From: Acidimicrobiales bacterium
GTDB taxonomy: Bacteria; Actinomycetota; Acidimicrobiia; Acidimicrobiales; Acidimicrobilacustridaceae
DNA length: 6,836 nucleotides
Direction of reading: 5' to 3'
Assembly: GCA_023264135.1 (NCBI GenBank)
Contig: JALQSZ010000082.1
Location: forward strand, 1-6,836
Positions 6,363 through 6,836 of this stretch are shown one piece after another; positions within the stretch are counted from its first letter, which is position 1; every line of letters begins with the position of its first letter. Made by a program: the position numbers and the translations under genes. A model generated the notes under the pieces. That model had not been told where the DNA came from, made no database searches, and saw nothing but the letters and a program-made list of their open reading frames with translations.

Positions 6363-6836
6363 CGATACGGTCGGCGTTCAGTGCGATGTGTTCAGGTCGG
6401 ACCGGTACGCGGGTGAGCGCAAGGCCGGTTGCGTTGCGGAGCGCGGCAACCACGGCTGGAGTGGAAGAAATCGTCGGTGCTTCACCGACACCCTTCGCGC
6501 CGAACGGAGCGCCCGGCTCAGGTTCTTCGATAATTGCAGCGATCTGAAGATCGGGAAGATCGAGCATTGTCGGAATGAGGTAGTCGGTGAAGGAAGGATT
6601 TCGAACTCGACTTTCGTCGACGATGATTTCCTCCATCAGCGCAAGACCGATTCCTTGTGCAGTGCCACCTTCGAGCTGTCCGGTGAGTTGAAGTGGATTC
6701 AGAACGCGGCCGACTTCCTGCGACGTCGCGATGTCGACGAGTCGAACGAGTCCGAGTTCCGGATCAACATCGGTCACTGCGCGGTGCGCAGAGAATGCGA
6801 ACGAAACGTGGGCGTTGCCCTGACCGTTTTCATCGA
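6355..6836 (-). CDS. Xanthine-dehydrogenase-type molybdopterin-binding subunit, C-terminal part, cut by the window edge
   Basis: The frame is open to the right edge and gives about 159 residues before a TAG at 6357-6355. It begins DENGQGNAHVSFAFSAHRAV and continues through VDIATSQEVGRVLNP (typical of the Mo-binding C-terminal domain), GQLEGGTAQGIGLALMEE, then PEPGAPFGAKGVGEAPT, whose GVGE glutamate (codon 6483-6481) is the presumed catalytic base. A GTG at 6777 can be read as a start, but family homology continues upstream of it, so the true start is outside the window. This is the large subunit of a xanthine dehydrogenase-type enzyme (XdhA/PucD-like), probably working with separate Fe-S and FAD subunits beyond the edge. 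It is distinct from the fused enzyme at 4197-1633, so the operon encodes two Mo hydroxylases. Its stop overlaps the M20 start by eight bases. Confidence 0.9.
   Translation of the reverse strand, partial: DENGQGNAHVSFAFSAHRAVTDVDPELGLVRLVDIATSQEVGRVLNPLQLTGQLEGGTAQGIGLALMEEIIVDESRVRNPSFTDYLIPTMLDLPDLQIAAIIEEPEPGAPFGAKGVGEAPTISSTPAVVAALRNATGLALTRVPVRPEHIALNADRIDE

Larger units (their letters stand above)
1..6836 (-). other. Single tightly packed minus-strand operon
   Basis: All six genes read leftward. The junctions are an 8-nt overlap (6355-6362), ATGA overlaps (5109-5112, 4194-4197 and 1633-1636) and a 19-nt gap (589-607). No gap is long enough for an internal promoter plus terminator, and I see no terminator hairpin. 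Co-transcription and translational coupling are inferred from the spacing. The content (two molybdenum hydroxylases, SsnA-like protein, two ureido/carbamoyl amidohydrolases, LLM oxidoreductase) suggests breakdown of a purine or another cyclic amide. Confidence 0.8.

Noticed and set aside
6355..6777. A separate small gene starting at the GTG at 6777
   Set aside because: The in-frame sequence upstream to the window edge (DENGQGNAHVSFAF) continues the dehydrogenase homology, so this is the tail of a larger gene.

Overview
This window is one stretch of a single minus-strand operon, read from right to left. It holds six genes and almost no non-coding DNA. By eye the GC content is roughly 55-60%. 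The last gene is a luciferase-like (LLM) oxidoreductase of the F420-dependent type, and the SsnA-like gene looks like compact versions I associate with Actinobacteria. I infer a high-GC actinobacterium, perhaps Acidimicrobiia-like; an F420-using Chloroflexi lineage such as SAR202 is the main alternative. No rRNA, tRNA, CRISPR array, mobile element, promoter or terminator is visible, so both ends of the transcription unit lie outside the window.

Layout in transcription order: (1) 6836-6355, the C-terminal end of a xanthine-dehydrogenase-type molybdopterin subunit, cut by the window edge. (2) 6362-5109, a complete M20-family N-carbamoyl-L-amino-acid hydrolase / allantoate amidohydrolase. (3) 5112-4194, a gene of the N-carbamoyl-D-amino-acid hydrolase (nitrilase superfamily) type. 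It is interrupted: about 47 nt appear to be missing near 5007, which shifts the frame and removes the segment carrying the catalytic glutamate. (4) 4197-1633, an 854-residue molybdenum hydroxylase with fused [2Fe-2S] and molybdopterin domains, of the 'selenium-dependent xanthine dehydrogenase' / XdhD-like type. (5) 1636-608, an SsnA-like amidohydrolase that starts only seven residues before its usual 'PG' motif, so its N-terminal domain is absent. (6) 588-1, the N-terminal part of an LLM-class F420-dependent-type oxidoreductase.

Three junctions are 4-nt ATGA stop/start overlaps, one is an 8-nt overlap, and the last has a 19-nt gap, so the genes are almost certainly co-transcribed and translationally coupled. 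The set of two molybdenum hydroxylases, an SsnA-type deaminase-like protein and two different N-carbamoyl/ureido amidohydrolases points to breakdown of a purine or another cyclic amide/ureide. The likely logic is hydroxylation and deamination of the ring, then hydrolysis of ring-opened ureido acids. The actual substrate cannot be read from the sequence. The set resembles the xdhD/ssnA/M20 part of the E. coli purine-related cluster, here combined with a D-carbamoylase-type gene and an LLM oxidoreductase.

The most notable points are the damaged carbamoylase with a 13-nt palindrome exactly at its break, the missing N-terminus of the SsnA-like gene two genes later, and the unusual operon composition.
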